From positions 1-13,276 of the forward strand of contig QWPU01000048.1 of assembly GCA_003671065.1 (NCBI GenBank): DNA of 13,276 nucleotides, read 5' to 3'. A program made the translations under genes and the position numbers. Each line of letters opens with the position of its first letter. Position 1 is the stretch's first letter. Source of the stretch: Planctomycetota bacterium (GTDB lineage: Bacteria; Planctomycetota; Phycisphaerae; Phycisphaerales; SM1A02). Below the pieces are notes generated by a model that made no database searches, was not told where the DNA came from, and saw only the letters and a list, made by a program, of their open reading frames with translations. Below are positions 1 through 6,438 of the stretch, piece by piece.

Positions 1-1603
1 TCTTGTGAAGGCGGTCGATCGATTGGCCGCATTCCTCGCAGACGAGCAGAGTTGGTGAGTGATCGGGCCCGCCTCGAGTCCCCCCGTCGTCATCGGGATT
101 GCGAAACGAGATCTCGATGCGCAGCACCCAGTCACCGGGGGTCGGTTGGTCAACGGCTAAATCACCTTTTGATGGAGTGCTGCGCGCTAGGGCATTGGGA
201 ATCTCAACGAAGCGCCCCATCGCATCGCGAGCGATGCAAATTGTGCCGTAGGTCACGGTCGCGCGAGTTGGTGCTCGCTTCTTTCCCTCCAATTCGATTG
301 ATTCTTGTGCGGAAGTTCCTGAATCGGCGCTACCCTTGACGTAGTCGTGCGCGGGTTGGATCTGAAAAGCATCGTCGAGTGACGACTTGTGCGCGGGCAA
401 CCCCACCTTGAACGAGTCATGAGAACCCGCTTCGCCATCCCCGCACTCCGAGATGCAGCGAATGGTCAGCTGAATAGGCTGGGCAGAACTTCCATCGCCG
501 TGCTTGCCACAGTGTGCGTCGCTTGTGGGCTCATCACGATCGGCGTTGCGACAGGTCGCAGTGCAAGCAGTTCCGCCCCAGAACTCAATTCGCAAGAGCA
601 AGCCGCTCGGCAGCGCAGTGGAGTCGCCGACACAACTGACAATCAACGGGAGATCAGTCGCGGCGGTGACAGCGGGGGGCGGCACGCATTTACTGTTCGC
701 CCCCTTCGCCTTTCGACGGCCACCCTTCCCAGATCGAACGCGGCCGACGCCCCTTCGGCGCCGAGGAACGCTGCTGTTTTCAACCTCGATCTCCGCAGCA
801 CTGCTTTGAACGACGGTGTCGTCAGCCAATTCAATGGGCGTCCCATCCGAGTTGCCAGAACTCTCAACATGCGAGTCACTGCTTACAGCCCCGATGCACG
901 GAGTTGTGGCGGGAGCGCCGACGGCATCACAGCAAGCGGGCACGCTGTCACCACAAACGGCGGATTCCTCGTCGCTGCCGACCCGAAGCTCCTCCCGCTC
1001 GGTTCGATGGTCAGTCTCGATGGATATGACGGCGGGGCAGTTGTTCCCGTGCTCGATGTCGGCGGCGCAATCAAGGGTTCTCGTCTCGACATCTTGTTCC
1101 CGACTCACGAAGCCGCGCGCAAGTGGGGCGTGCGTGATGTTGAAGTGACAGTCTGGGAATACGCCGACGGCAAGCCCAATGGATTCAAGCGCGTTCGCAG
1201 GCCGAGCAAATAGCTGAGCGGCGGCGAACTGCACGAGATGCAGCATCGCTCGCAGAATCTCGGCAAGCGCAAAGACTACATACGAATAGGCTCTCTTCAA
1301 ATTCTCGCCTGCGAGATGCGGCAAATGTCCATTGTCAGTGTTGCGGACATCGCCGCGTGTCGCGTTAGAAGTAACCGACACAGGCATCACGCTTTCGCCC
1401 TGCTGCGCGGAGTTTGCGGTGGGCCCCTCAGAACTCCTCGCTGAGCGGTTCGGACCGTTCGCTTCGTAGTCGACCAAAGTCGCGCAGGGCGTCATCGCGA
1501 GTCCTGGCGCGAGGCCTCCTGTACTTTGCGTTTCGCGATGCGAGTCTGTGAGCGTCTCGCCGCTCGTTGCGTCTTCGTGGCCTTGCTTCTGTGGAAGGAT
1601 CAT
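1..1603 (-). CDS. long open frame opposite the 3D gene, partial, unknown function
   Basis: I do not recognise this frame. It starts at an ATG (1603-1601) that overlaps the comM stop as ATGA and runs without a stop past the left edge, at least 534 codons. It contains the whole 3D gene (419-1213) on the opposite strand in exact codon register, so there a stop would need a TCA, TTA or CTA codon in the 3D gene, and I find none. That explains the middle only. The flanks, 1-418 and 1214-1603 (about 269 codons), are also free of stops, while the other two minus frames there hold many. In the right flank second codon positions are the poorest in G+C, as in coding DNA. The predicted protein is rich in Ser, Asp and Gly. 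Its last visible part, from an internal ATG at 220, contains a CEECG motif that could be half of a zinc site. A shorter gene starting at 220 is the main alternative; the full-length reading is uncertain. Confidence 0.35.
   Translation of the reverse strand, partial: MILPQKQGHEDATSGETLTDSHRETQSTGGLAPGLAMTPCATLVDYEANGPNRSARSSEGPTANSAQQGESVMPVSVTSNATRGDVRNTDNGHLPHLAGENLKRAYSYVVFALAEILRAMLHLVQFAAAQLFARPANALESIGLAVGVFPDCHFNITHAPLARGFVSREQDVETRTLDCAADIEHGNNCPAVISIETDHRTEREELRVGSDEESAVCGDSVPACCDAVGAPATTPCIGAVSSDSHVESSGNSDGTPIELADDTVVQSSAAEIEVENSSVPRRRRGVGRVRSGKGGRRKAKGANSKCVPPPAVTAATDLPLIVSCVGDSTALPSGLLLRIEFWGGTACTATCRNADRDEPTSDAHCGKHGDGSSAQPIQLTIRCISECGDGEAGSHDSFKVGLPAHKSSLDDAFQIQPAHDYVKGSADSGTSAQESIELEGKKRAPTRATVTYGTICIARDAMGRFVEIPNALARSTPSKGDLAVDQPTPGDWVLRIEISFRNPDDDGGTRGGPDHSPTLLVCEECGQSIDRLHK
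419..1213 (+). CDS. 3D-domain protein, membrane-anchored, likely peptidoglycan-acting
   Basis: The protein has 264 residues from ATG 419. A GTG at 389 is in frame, but the ATG puts a charged N-terminus directly before one hydrophobic segment (about residues 25-45) that would serve as signal anchor. Residues 50-140 are a Ser/Ala/Asn-rich linker of low complexity. Residues 150-247 form the 3D (Asp-Asp-Asp) domain: TAYSPD, then CGGSADGITASG, AADPKLLPLGS, LDVGGAIKGSRLDI and a final FPTHEAARKWG. The conserved aspartates D169, D188, D213 and D224 are present. This double-psi beta-barrel fold is shared with MltA-type lytic transglycosylases and the Rpf/YocH cell-wall proteins, so cleavage or binding of peptidoglycan outside the cytoplasmic membrane is inferred. 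There is no strong ribosome site. The gene stands alone, convergent with comM, and lies wholly opposite the long minus frame described separately. Confidence 0.88.
   Translation: MRTRFAIPALRDAANGQLNRLGRTSIAVLATVCVACGLITIGVATGRSASSSAPELNSQEQAARQRSGVADTTDNQREISRGGDSGGRHAFTVRPLRLSTATLPRSNAADAPSAPRNAAVFNLDLRSTALNDGVVSQFNGRPIRVARTLNMRVTAYSPDARSCGGSADGITASGHAVTTNGGFLVAADPKLLPLGSMVSLDGYDGGAVVPVLDVGGAIKGSRLDILFPTHEAARKWGVRDVEVTVWEYADGKPNGFKRVRRPSK
1214..1599. other. 386-bp stretch between the 3D gene and comM
   Basis: I see no convincing + strand gene here. A 68-codon + frame from 1238 is Arg/His-rich with no recognisable feature. The minus strand is open throughout as part of the frame starting at 1603. 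A small hairpin (CTGCA, five-base loop, TGCAG; 1229-1243) lies 15 bases after the 3D stop. A second one (GAGCGGT, loop TCGG, ACCGTTC, with one G-T pair; 1443-1460) lies further on. Neither has a T-run, so neither is a clear terminator. Confidence 0.4.
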
Positions 1604-3150
1604 GTGGTACTCATTTCTCTCGGCCGCATTCGGTCGAGTATTCGGTAGTGAATCGCTTCGGCGATGTGAGAATCAGTGACGGCTTCGCATGAATCAAAGT
1701 CTGCGACAGTTCGAGCTACGCGGCGAATGCGGTCGTACGCGCGCGCCGAGAGTCCGAGGTCGCGCATGGCGCCTTCGAGCAATCGCTGGGCAGTTCCTTC
1801 CAGCGCGCAGACTCGATCAAGTTCTTTGCCATTCAAGCGGGCGTTGGTGCGATCGCGACCTTGGCGAAGCTCCATTCGTCCGCGCGCATCGAGCACGCGG
1901 CTTCGCAGCTCAAGACTCGTGGCGCCAAGGGAGCGTGACTGCAGCGACGCGAATCCCACCGCACGCACTTCGACATGCATGTCGATTCGGTCGAGCAGCG
2001 GACCAGAGAGACGGCCGATGTATTTTTCTTGCGCTCTACGCTCGCTCGGCGTTGCCGCGAATCCTCCAGCGTGCGAGGGGTTCATTGCCGCGATCAACAT
2101 CGTGCGCGCGGGAAATCGCATCGATCCGTGCGCTCGTGCGATCGTGACGAACCCATCTTCGAGTGGTTCGCGCAGGCACTCAAGCGCTGCGCGCGGAAAC
2201 TCTGGAAGCTCGTCAAGAAATAGAACTCCATTGTGCGCGAGGCTCACTTCTCCAGGCCTCGGCACGCTTCCTCCGCCGACGATTGCCGCGGAACTCGCTG
2301 AGTGGTGAGGCGCTCGAAATGGCCGCTCACGAATGAGTCCTCGGCCGCGGGCGGAACCACCAACCGCGGAATAGATTCGTGTCACATCAAGCGCTTCCTC
2401 AACAGACAGCGGTGGGAGTATTCCGGGGAGTGCCCGCGCCATCATCGTCTTCCCACTTCCAGCAGGACCGATGAGCAGCGCGTTGTGCCCGCCCGCCGCG
2501 GCGAGCGCGAGCGCGCGTTTCGCAGCTTCTTGACCGCGGACTTCCGCAAAGTCAGTGGCCGCGCCAAACGGCGCAGGACACTCGGCGGGAGGTGGTTCGC
2601 GACGGAGTTCAAAGAAACCGTTGAAGAATCCAACAGCTTCTTCGAGCCGTGTCACGCCGTAGACTTCAAGCCCTTCGATGACGGCCGCTTCGGGCGCATT
2701 CTCGATTGGAACGATGATTCCGCGGAGTTTGTGATCCCGTGCGAACGCTGCGAAGCTGGTCGCGCCGCGGATCGGTCGCACCATTCCGTCGAGGGCAAGC
2801 TCGCCAGCAAGGGCGAATTGCGCGAGGCGATCATCGGCACGCTCGCCGATGACTCCTTGCATCCGAAGCATCGCGATCGCGATGGGTAAATCGTAGACTG
2901 GGCCCTCCTTTCGGAGCTCGGCGGGAGCGAGATTGACCGTGCAGGGTCCGCGGGGGATGGGGAATTGGCAATTGCACAGCGCCGCGCGAACGCGATGAGC
3001 AGACTCACGCACAGACGCGTCAGGAAGGCCGACCACCGAAATTTTCGGTGTCTTGTCGTCCTTCCCTCCACTCGCTGGGCGCTCATCGCATTCGACTTCG
3101 ACGGGGAGTGCATCGATGCCCCGAAGGGCGAAACTGAGAATTCTTTGCAT
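1600..3150 (-). CDS. comM: YifB/ComM family Mg-chelatase-like AAA+ ATPase
   Basis: The protein has 516 residues, the usual family length. Residues 1-175 form the ChlI-like N-terminal domain (KISVVGLPDASVRES, then NLAPAELRKEGPVYDLPIA). The AAA+ core follows, with Walker A GPAGSGKT at 228-235, the APHHSAS segment at 281-287, Walker B VLFLDE at 309-314 and the RLSGPLLDRID segment at 380-390. A helical C-terminal domain ends the protein. In naturally transformable bacteria ComM is a hexameric helicase that moves the branch point when incoming single-stranded DNA recombines with the chromosome; many other bacteria keep it with unclear use. Unusually, the cysteine-rich loop that normally follows AMNP is replaced by SHAGGFAATPSERR (359-372). 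The ATG at 3150 is the natural start, giving MQRILSFALRG; no Shine-Dalgarno precedes it. The stop overlaps the ATG of the minus frame downstream. Confidence 0.95.
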   Translation of the reverse strand: MQRILSFALRGIDALPVEVECDERPASGGKDDKTPKISVVGLPDASVRESAHRVRAALCNCQFPIPRGPCTVNLAPAELRKEGPVYDLPIAIAMLRMQGVIGERADDRLAQFALAGELALDGMVRPIRGATSFAAFARDHKLRGIIVPIENAPEAAVIEGLEVYGVTRLEEAVGFFNGFFELRREPPPAECPAPFGAATDFAEVRGQEAAKRALALAAAGGHNALLIGPAGSGKTMMARALPGILPPLSVEEALDVTRIYSAVGGSARGRGLIRERPFRAPHHSASSAAIVGGGSVPRPGEVSLAHNGVLFLDELPEFPRAALECLREPLEDGFVTIARAHGSMRFPARTMLIAAMNPSHAGGFAATPSERRAQEKYIGRLSGPLLDRIDMHVEVRAVGFASLQSRSLGATSLELRSRVLDARGRMELRQGRDRTNARLNGKELDRVCALEGTAQRLLEGAMRDLGLSARAYDRIRRVARTVADFDSCEAVTDSHIAEAIHYRILDRMRPREMSTT

Positions 3151-3202
3151 GCGGCGGTTGTAACCCGCGATTCATCGATTTCTCGAAAGCATGACAGTCT
3201 TA

Positions 3203-3215
3203 CACAAGATTTGTG
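3203..3215. promoter_or_regulatory. 13-bp dyad upstream of comM
   Basis: CACAA-gat-TTGTG is a perfect inverted repeat centred at 3209, about 53 bases before the comM start, in the 149-bp gap between putA and comM. Its size and place fit an operator. I know of no matching regulator, and a 5-bp arm can arise by chance. No clear -35/-10 pair was found beside it. Confidence 0.25.
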
Positions 3216-3226
3216 CAAAATTTCTT

Positions 3227-3242
3227 CACGCGCTTCTGCGTG
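3227..3242 (-). terminator. weak hairpin after putA
   Basis: CACGC, a six-base loop and GCGTG form a 5-bp stem about 58 bases downstream of the putA stop. On the minus strand the stem is followed by an A-rich stretch and then TTTT, not by an immediate T-run. It might end putA transcription before comM, but it is a poor intrinsic terminator. Confidence 0.2.
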
Positions 3243-3299
3243 GCATCATCACTCGTGTTTGCGCAGTGCCATCTTGTCGAGCAATGTCGCTTTTGATGC

Positions 3300-6200
3300 T
3301 CAGTCGAGTCCAGGCGCGAAGCCACGGCGCATCGTGTTCTCGCACACGGCGCGAGGCTCGACGAATTGCAAGAGGTAGTCGCGACCACCAGCTTTCGAAC
3401 CAAGTCCAGACATTCCGAATCCGCCGAATGGTTGGCGACCAACAAGCGCACCAGTGATGCCGCGATTGAGATACAGATTGCCAACGCGAAACTCTCGACG
3501 CGCGCGCATCAAGTGCGCGGGCTTGCGACTAAACACGCCGCCGGTGAGTTTGTATTCAGGTGCATTCGCGATTGCGAGCGCCTCGCTGAAATCTGCTGCA
3601 GGCATGACTGCGAGTACGGGTCCAAAGATTTCCTCGCGAGCGAGTCGATGATCAGCACGGATGCCGCTGAAGATCGATGGTCCAACGAAAGGCTTTCCGA
3701 CCTTCGCTTCGAGTCCATCGGGAATGCTGAGCGTCAACTCGTGCGTTCCTTCTTGCTTGCCAATCTCGATGTAGGTGCGAATCTTCTTCGCGGCCTCGAG
3801 GTCGATCACGGGACCGATGTCGGTCGAGGGCGAGCATGGATCGCCCACAACGAGCGCCCGTGTCGCGCCAACGAGTCGATGCAGGAATGGTTCGTACGCA
3901 CTACCAACAACAATTGCGCGGCTCGCGGCGGAACATTTCTGTCCGCAAAATCCGAATGCGCTCTGTCGAACGGCGAGAACCGCTTCATCGAGATCCGCGG
4001 AGGTGTCAATGATGATGGCATTCTTGCCACCCATCTCGCATACGACTTTCTTCACGAATTCCTGTCCGGGCGCCACGAGGCCCGATGCCTGCACAATGTC
4101 GAGTCCGACGGCCTTCGAGCCAGTGAACGCAATCAGCGCGACGCGCGGATCGCGTACCAATGCCGCGCCGACAGTCTCACCAGGACCCGCGATGAAGTGA
4201 AGCACATTTTTCGGTGCCCCCGCGCGCCAGAGGATCTCGCACATTACTCGCGCGATCGCTGGTGTCTGCTCGGCGGGCTTTACCACCACGGTGTTGCCGG
4301 TGACGAGTGCAGCGACGGTCATGCCGCAGCAAATCGCGAGTGGAAAATTCCACGGCGCAATGACGGCCGCGACCCCGCGTGGTTGATACCACTGTTCATC
4401 AAGTTCGCCGACGAATCGACCGAGTCGTTCAGGTTCGAAAAGTTTCGCGCCTTCTCGTGCGTAGTACTCGCAGAAATCGATGGCCTCGCACACATCTGCG
4501 TCCGACTCACGCCAGACCTTTCCGCTTTCCTTCACGATGATTGCGCTGAGCTCATCGCGGCGATTGCGCATTTCGTTCGCAGCATTGATGAGCACCGCGG
4601 CTCGAATGGTGTATTCAGTATCGCGCCACGCAGCAAACGCATCGTGAGCCGCGGTCACTACTCGCTGCGCATCCGCGGCTGTGCCTGTGTTTGGCACATG
4701 AGGAACTTGCACTCGCTGCACTTGCGTTGCAAACGATGCACGCGCCGCCGCATCGGCAAAGTTGCGCATCGGCTCCGTATAGAAGGGGCGCGCGTTTGCG
4801 ATGCCCGCGGGCGCCGCACTTAGCGCATGGCGCTCGGGAGCCTGGGTGATACGGTTCACACCAGGGTCGCTATCGAACTCGCGATGTGGACTTGCGAGCA
4901 ATGCGCTCGTCGATGCGTTGTCTTTGAATCCAGCTTTGAGCCACGACTCGTTCGAACTATTCTCAAGCAGACGGCGGACGAGATACGCCATTCCAGGGAT
5001 CAGTTCGCCGATCGGCGCGTATTCGCGCAGACGCAAATCGAGTTCGACCGCGGCGCTCTTCAGTTGGTCGCCCATGCCGTAGAGCATTTGCAATTCGAGC
5101 GCAGACTTCGGAAGTCCACGGCGTTCGACCGCGGCAAGTGCGGCGGAGATCGAGCGAGCGTTATGGCTGCCGAGCGCGAGTTTGACGCCGCCTTCTCCCA
5201 GTTTCGTAGGTGTTGATGCGACGAAGGCCGCAGCCATTCTTTCGAAGCTCGCGTCTGTGTCGATCTTTCGACTCCACACGGGAACGGTCCATCCTTGCTG
5301 CTCAGCGTTGATTGTCTCGTAGTCCCAGTATGCGCCTTTCACCAGTCGCACCGTGACCTGGCGTCCTGTTCGCTTCGACCAATCAATGATGCGTTGTGCA
5401 TCGTGATCGCCCGAGCGCAGATACGCCTGCATCGCAATGCCCGCTTCGAATTCGTGCTGCTCGCACGCGCGCATGAAGAGTTCCAGCGTCAGATCTTTGA
5501 GCGCGAACTGCTCCATGTCAAAGTTGACGAGAACACCGTTGCGCTTGGCAGCGACCAAGATCGGACTGATGTTCGCGAGTAGCTCGCGAATCGATCCTTC
5601 GGTGTCGATTGGATCAACGCGAGCGCTGAGCGAACTGATCTTGATGGAAACATTCGTGCGCGCGATCGGACCAAGATGATCGTTCTCAAGCCGCGGACAT
5701 GATTTCCACGAAGCCACGGTGCGCGGCAGGTTCTCAATCAAATCGAGATATTTGCGGCGGTAGGCGTCGGCTTCTTCCTCGCTCACGCATGCTTCGCCGA
5801 GCAGATCGACCGAGAAACAAAGGCCAGAATCCCAAATGGTCTTCAGCGTCGGCAATGAAGTTGCGGCGTCGGTTCCAACGATGAACTTCGACGCCATCGA
5901 AGTGATTTGCCCAGACATCGTCTTCGTGACAACGCCCTTCATGAGTCCGCCGGCCTTGAGAAGTGTCGCAACAAACGGCGGTGGGGTCACGCCTGGCTGT
6001 GAGAGGTAATCAGTGAGGTGGTCGTACACCGCATCGGAGTCGCGCAACATCGGAAAGCAGTCGACGAAGCGAAAGAGTTGCACCTTGAACGCTTCGTCTT
6101 GCATCGCCCAGTCCATGAGCCCGTCACTCCACACGGCGAGCAGGCCCGTCTTTGCAGCGCGAGCGCGCAGCAGAAACTCGGTTCCGATTTCAATCGCGCG

Positions 6201-6308
6201 TGCTTCGACTGCGGGATCTCGCGGTGTGAGTGCGCGACCGAGTGGAGTCAGCACTGCGGCGGTTGCGGGCTTGGAAACGGGCTTTTTGCTCTTGAAAAAC
6301 AGTGCCAT
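3300..6308 (-). CDS. putA: bifunctional proline dehydrogenase / L-glutamate gamma-semialdehyde dehydrogenase
   Basis: This enzyme oxidises proline to glutamate in two steps: an FAD-dependent proline dehydrogenase passes electrons to the quinone pool, then an NAD-dependent aldehyde dehydrogenase acts on the semialdehyde. The protein has 1002 residues from ATG 6308. Residues 60-480 are the PRODH barrel, with NVSIKISSL (219-227), RLVKGAYWD (321-329) and YLVRR (442-446), whose Tyr and Arg residues bind proline in the family. Residues 530-990 are the aldehyde dehydrogenase: PWNF (652-655), KPAE (677-680), FTGSKAVG (728-735), CEMGG with catalytic Glu758, GQKCSA with nucleophile Cys792, and EEIFGPV (892-898). 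Both active sites look complete. There is no N-terminal ribbon-helix-helix DNA-binding domain, so this PutA should not repress its own gene. A TTG at 6344 is in frame, but MALFFKSKKP is a better N-terminus. No proline transporter gene lies beside it. Confidence 0.97.
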   Translation of the reverse strand: MALFFKSKKPVSKPATAAVLTPLGRALTPRDPAVEARAIEIGTEFLLRARAAKTGLLAVWSDGLMDWAMQDEAFKVQLFRFVDCFPMLRDSDAVYDHLTDYLSQPGVTPPPFVATLLKAGGLMKGVVTKTMSGQITSMASKFIVGTDAATSLPTLKTIWDSGLCFSVDLLGEACVSEEEADAYRRKYLDLIENLPRTVASWKSCPRLENDHLGPIARTNVSIKISSLSARVDPIDTEGSIRELLANISPILVAAKRNGVLVNFDMEQFALKDLTLELFMRACEQHEFEAGIAMQAYLRSGDHDAQRIIDWSKRTGRQVTVRLVKGAYWDYETINAEQQGWTVPVWSRKIDTDASFERMAAAFVASTPTKLGEGGVKLALGSHNARSISAALAAVERRGLPKSALELQMLYGMGDQLKSAAVELDLRLREYAPIGELIPGMAYLVRRLLENSSNESWLKAGFKDNASTSALLASPHREFDSDPGVNRITQAPERHALSAAPAGIANARPFYTEPMRNFADAAARASFATQVQRVQVPHVPNTGTAADAQRVVTAAHDAFAAWRDTEYTIRAAVLINAANEMRNRRDELSAIIVKESGKVWRESDADVCEAIDFCEYYAREGAKLFEPERLGRFVGELDEQWYQPRGVAAVIAPWNFPLAICCGMTVAALVTGNTVVVKPAEQTPAIARVMCEILWRAGAPKNVLHFIAGPGETVGAALVRDPRVALIAFTGSKAVGLDIVQASGLVAPGQEFVKKVVCEMGGKNAIIIDTSADLDEAVLAVRQSAFGFCGQKCSAASRAIVVGSAYEPFLHRLVGATRALVVGDPCSPSTDIGPVIDLEAAKKIRTYIEIGKQEGTHELTLSIPDGLEAKVGKPFVGPSIFSGIRADHRLAREEIFGPVLAVMPAADFSEALAIANAPEYKLTGGVFSRKPAHLMRARREFRVGNLYLNRGITGALVGRQPFGGFGMSGLGSKAGGRDYLLQFVEPRAVCENTMRRGFAPGLD

Positions 6309-6320
6309 AGGAGGGCGCGC

Positions 6321-6326
6321 AGTATA
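6321..6326 (-). promoter_or_regulatory. candidate putA -10 box (TATACT), near-leaderless start
   Basis: On the minus strand TATACT (five of six consensus bases) lies 13-18 bases before the putA ATG. Transcription would then begin about 6-8 bases ahead of the start codon. The bases just before the ATG read CCCTCCT, the opposite of a Shine-Dalgarno, so a leaderless or near-leaderless message would make sense. No good -35 hexamer is found 16-18 bases further up, which would fit an activator-dependent promoter. Confidence 0.35.
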
Positions 6327-6333
6327 GGAGCCG

Positions 6334-6362
6334 CCGCCGCGCAATCTGTCTGCTTGCGGCGG
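6334..6362. repeat. GC-rich inverted repeat upstream of putA
   Basis: CCGCCGC (6334-6340) pairs with GCGGCGG (6356-6362) around a 15-base loop. It lies between the candidate putA -10 box and the tandem repeats, so if the promoter call is right it is promoter DNA rather than a leader hairpin. It has no T-run and I assign no function. Confidence 0.4.
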
Positions 6363-6381
6363 TCCATCTCAGCGAAATTCA

Positions 6382-6425
6382 ATGACGACAGGCTGACCAC
6401 GGTCTGACCACGGTCTGACAACAGC
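6382..6425. repeat. four 11-bp tandem repeats (TGACNAC) upstream of putA
   Basis: TGAC-N-AC occurs at 6383, 6394, 6405 and 6416, each exactly 11 bp from the last. The two central 11-mers (CTGACCACGGT) are identical and the outer ones diverge. Read toward putA the unit is GTNGTCA with four-base spacers. Seven-base direct repeats at 11-bp pitch are the arrangement bound by PhoB/OmpR-family response regulators, although the bases are not the Pho-box consensus. The array starts 13 bases after the glycosyltransferase stop and ends 74 bases before the putA ATG, so control of putA is the likely purpose. The repeat is directly visible; the regulator is inference. Confidence 0.6.
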
Positions 6426-6438
6426 CCGCGGTGAAAAA

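Noticed and set aside
2..58. Possible C-terminal end of a + strand gene (LVKAVDRLAAFLADEQSW then stop)
   Set aside because: Only 18 codons are visible and they mirror the minus frame exactly; too little to support a gene, though sequence to the left could revive it.
52..339. 95-codon + frame near the left edge
   Set aside because: Arg/His/Cys-rich composition typical of an antisense frame; the minus strand is the better coding candidate here.
336..364. TTGACG as -35 box for the 3D gene
   Set aside because: No acceptable -10 hexamer lies 16-18 bases downstream, so a promoter cannot be supported.
1238..1444. 68-codon + frame after the 3D gene
   Set aside because: No ribosome site, odd composition and no motif.
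1676..2889. Several + strand open frames opposite comM
   Set aside because: Arg/Ser-rich, no family features, and fully opposed to a gene with clear AAA+ motifs.
3366..4823. 485-codon open frame on the + strand inside putA
   Set aside because: It lies in exact codon register opposite an unambiguous PutA, so its openness follows from rare TCA/TTA/CTA use there. The predicted protein shows no recognisable motif.
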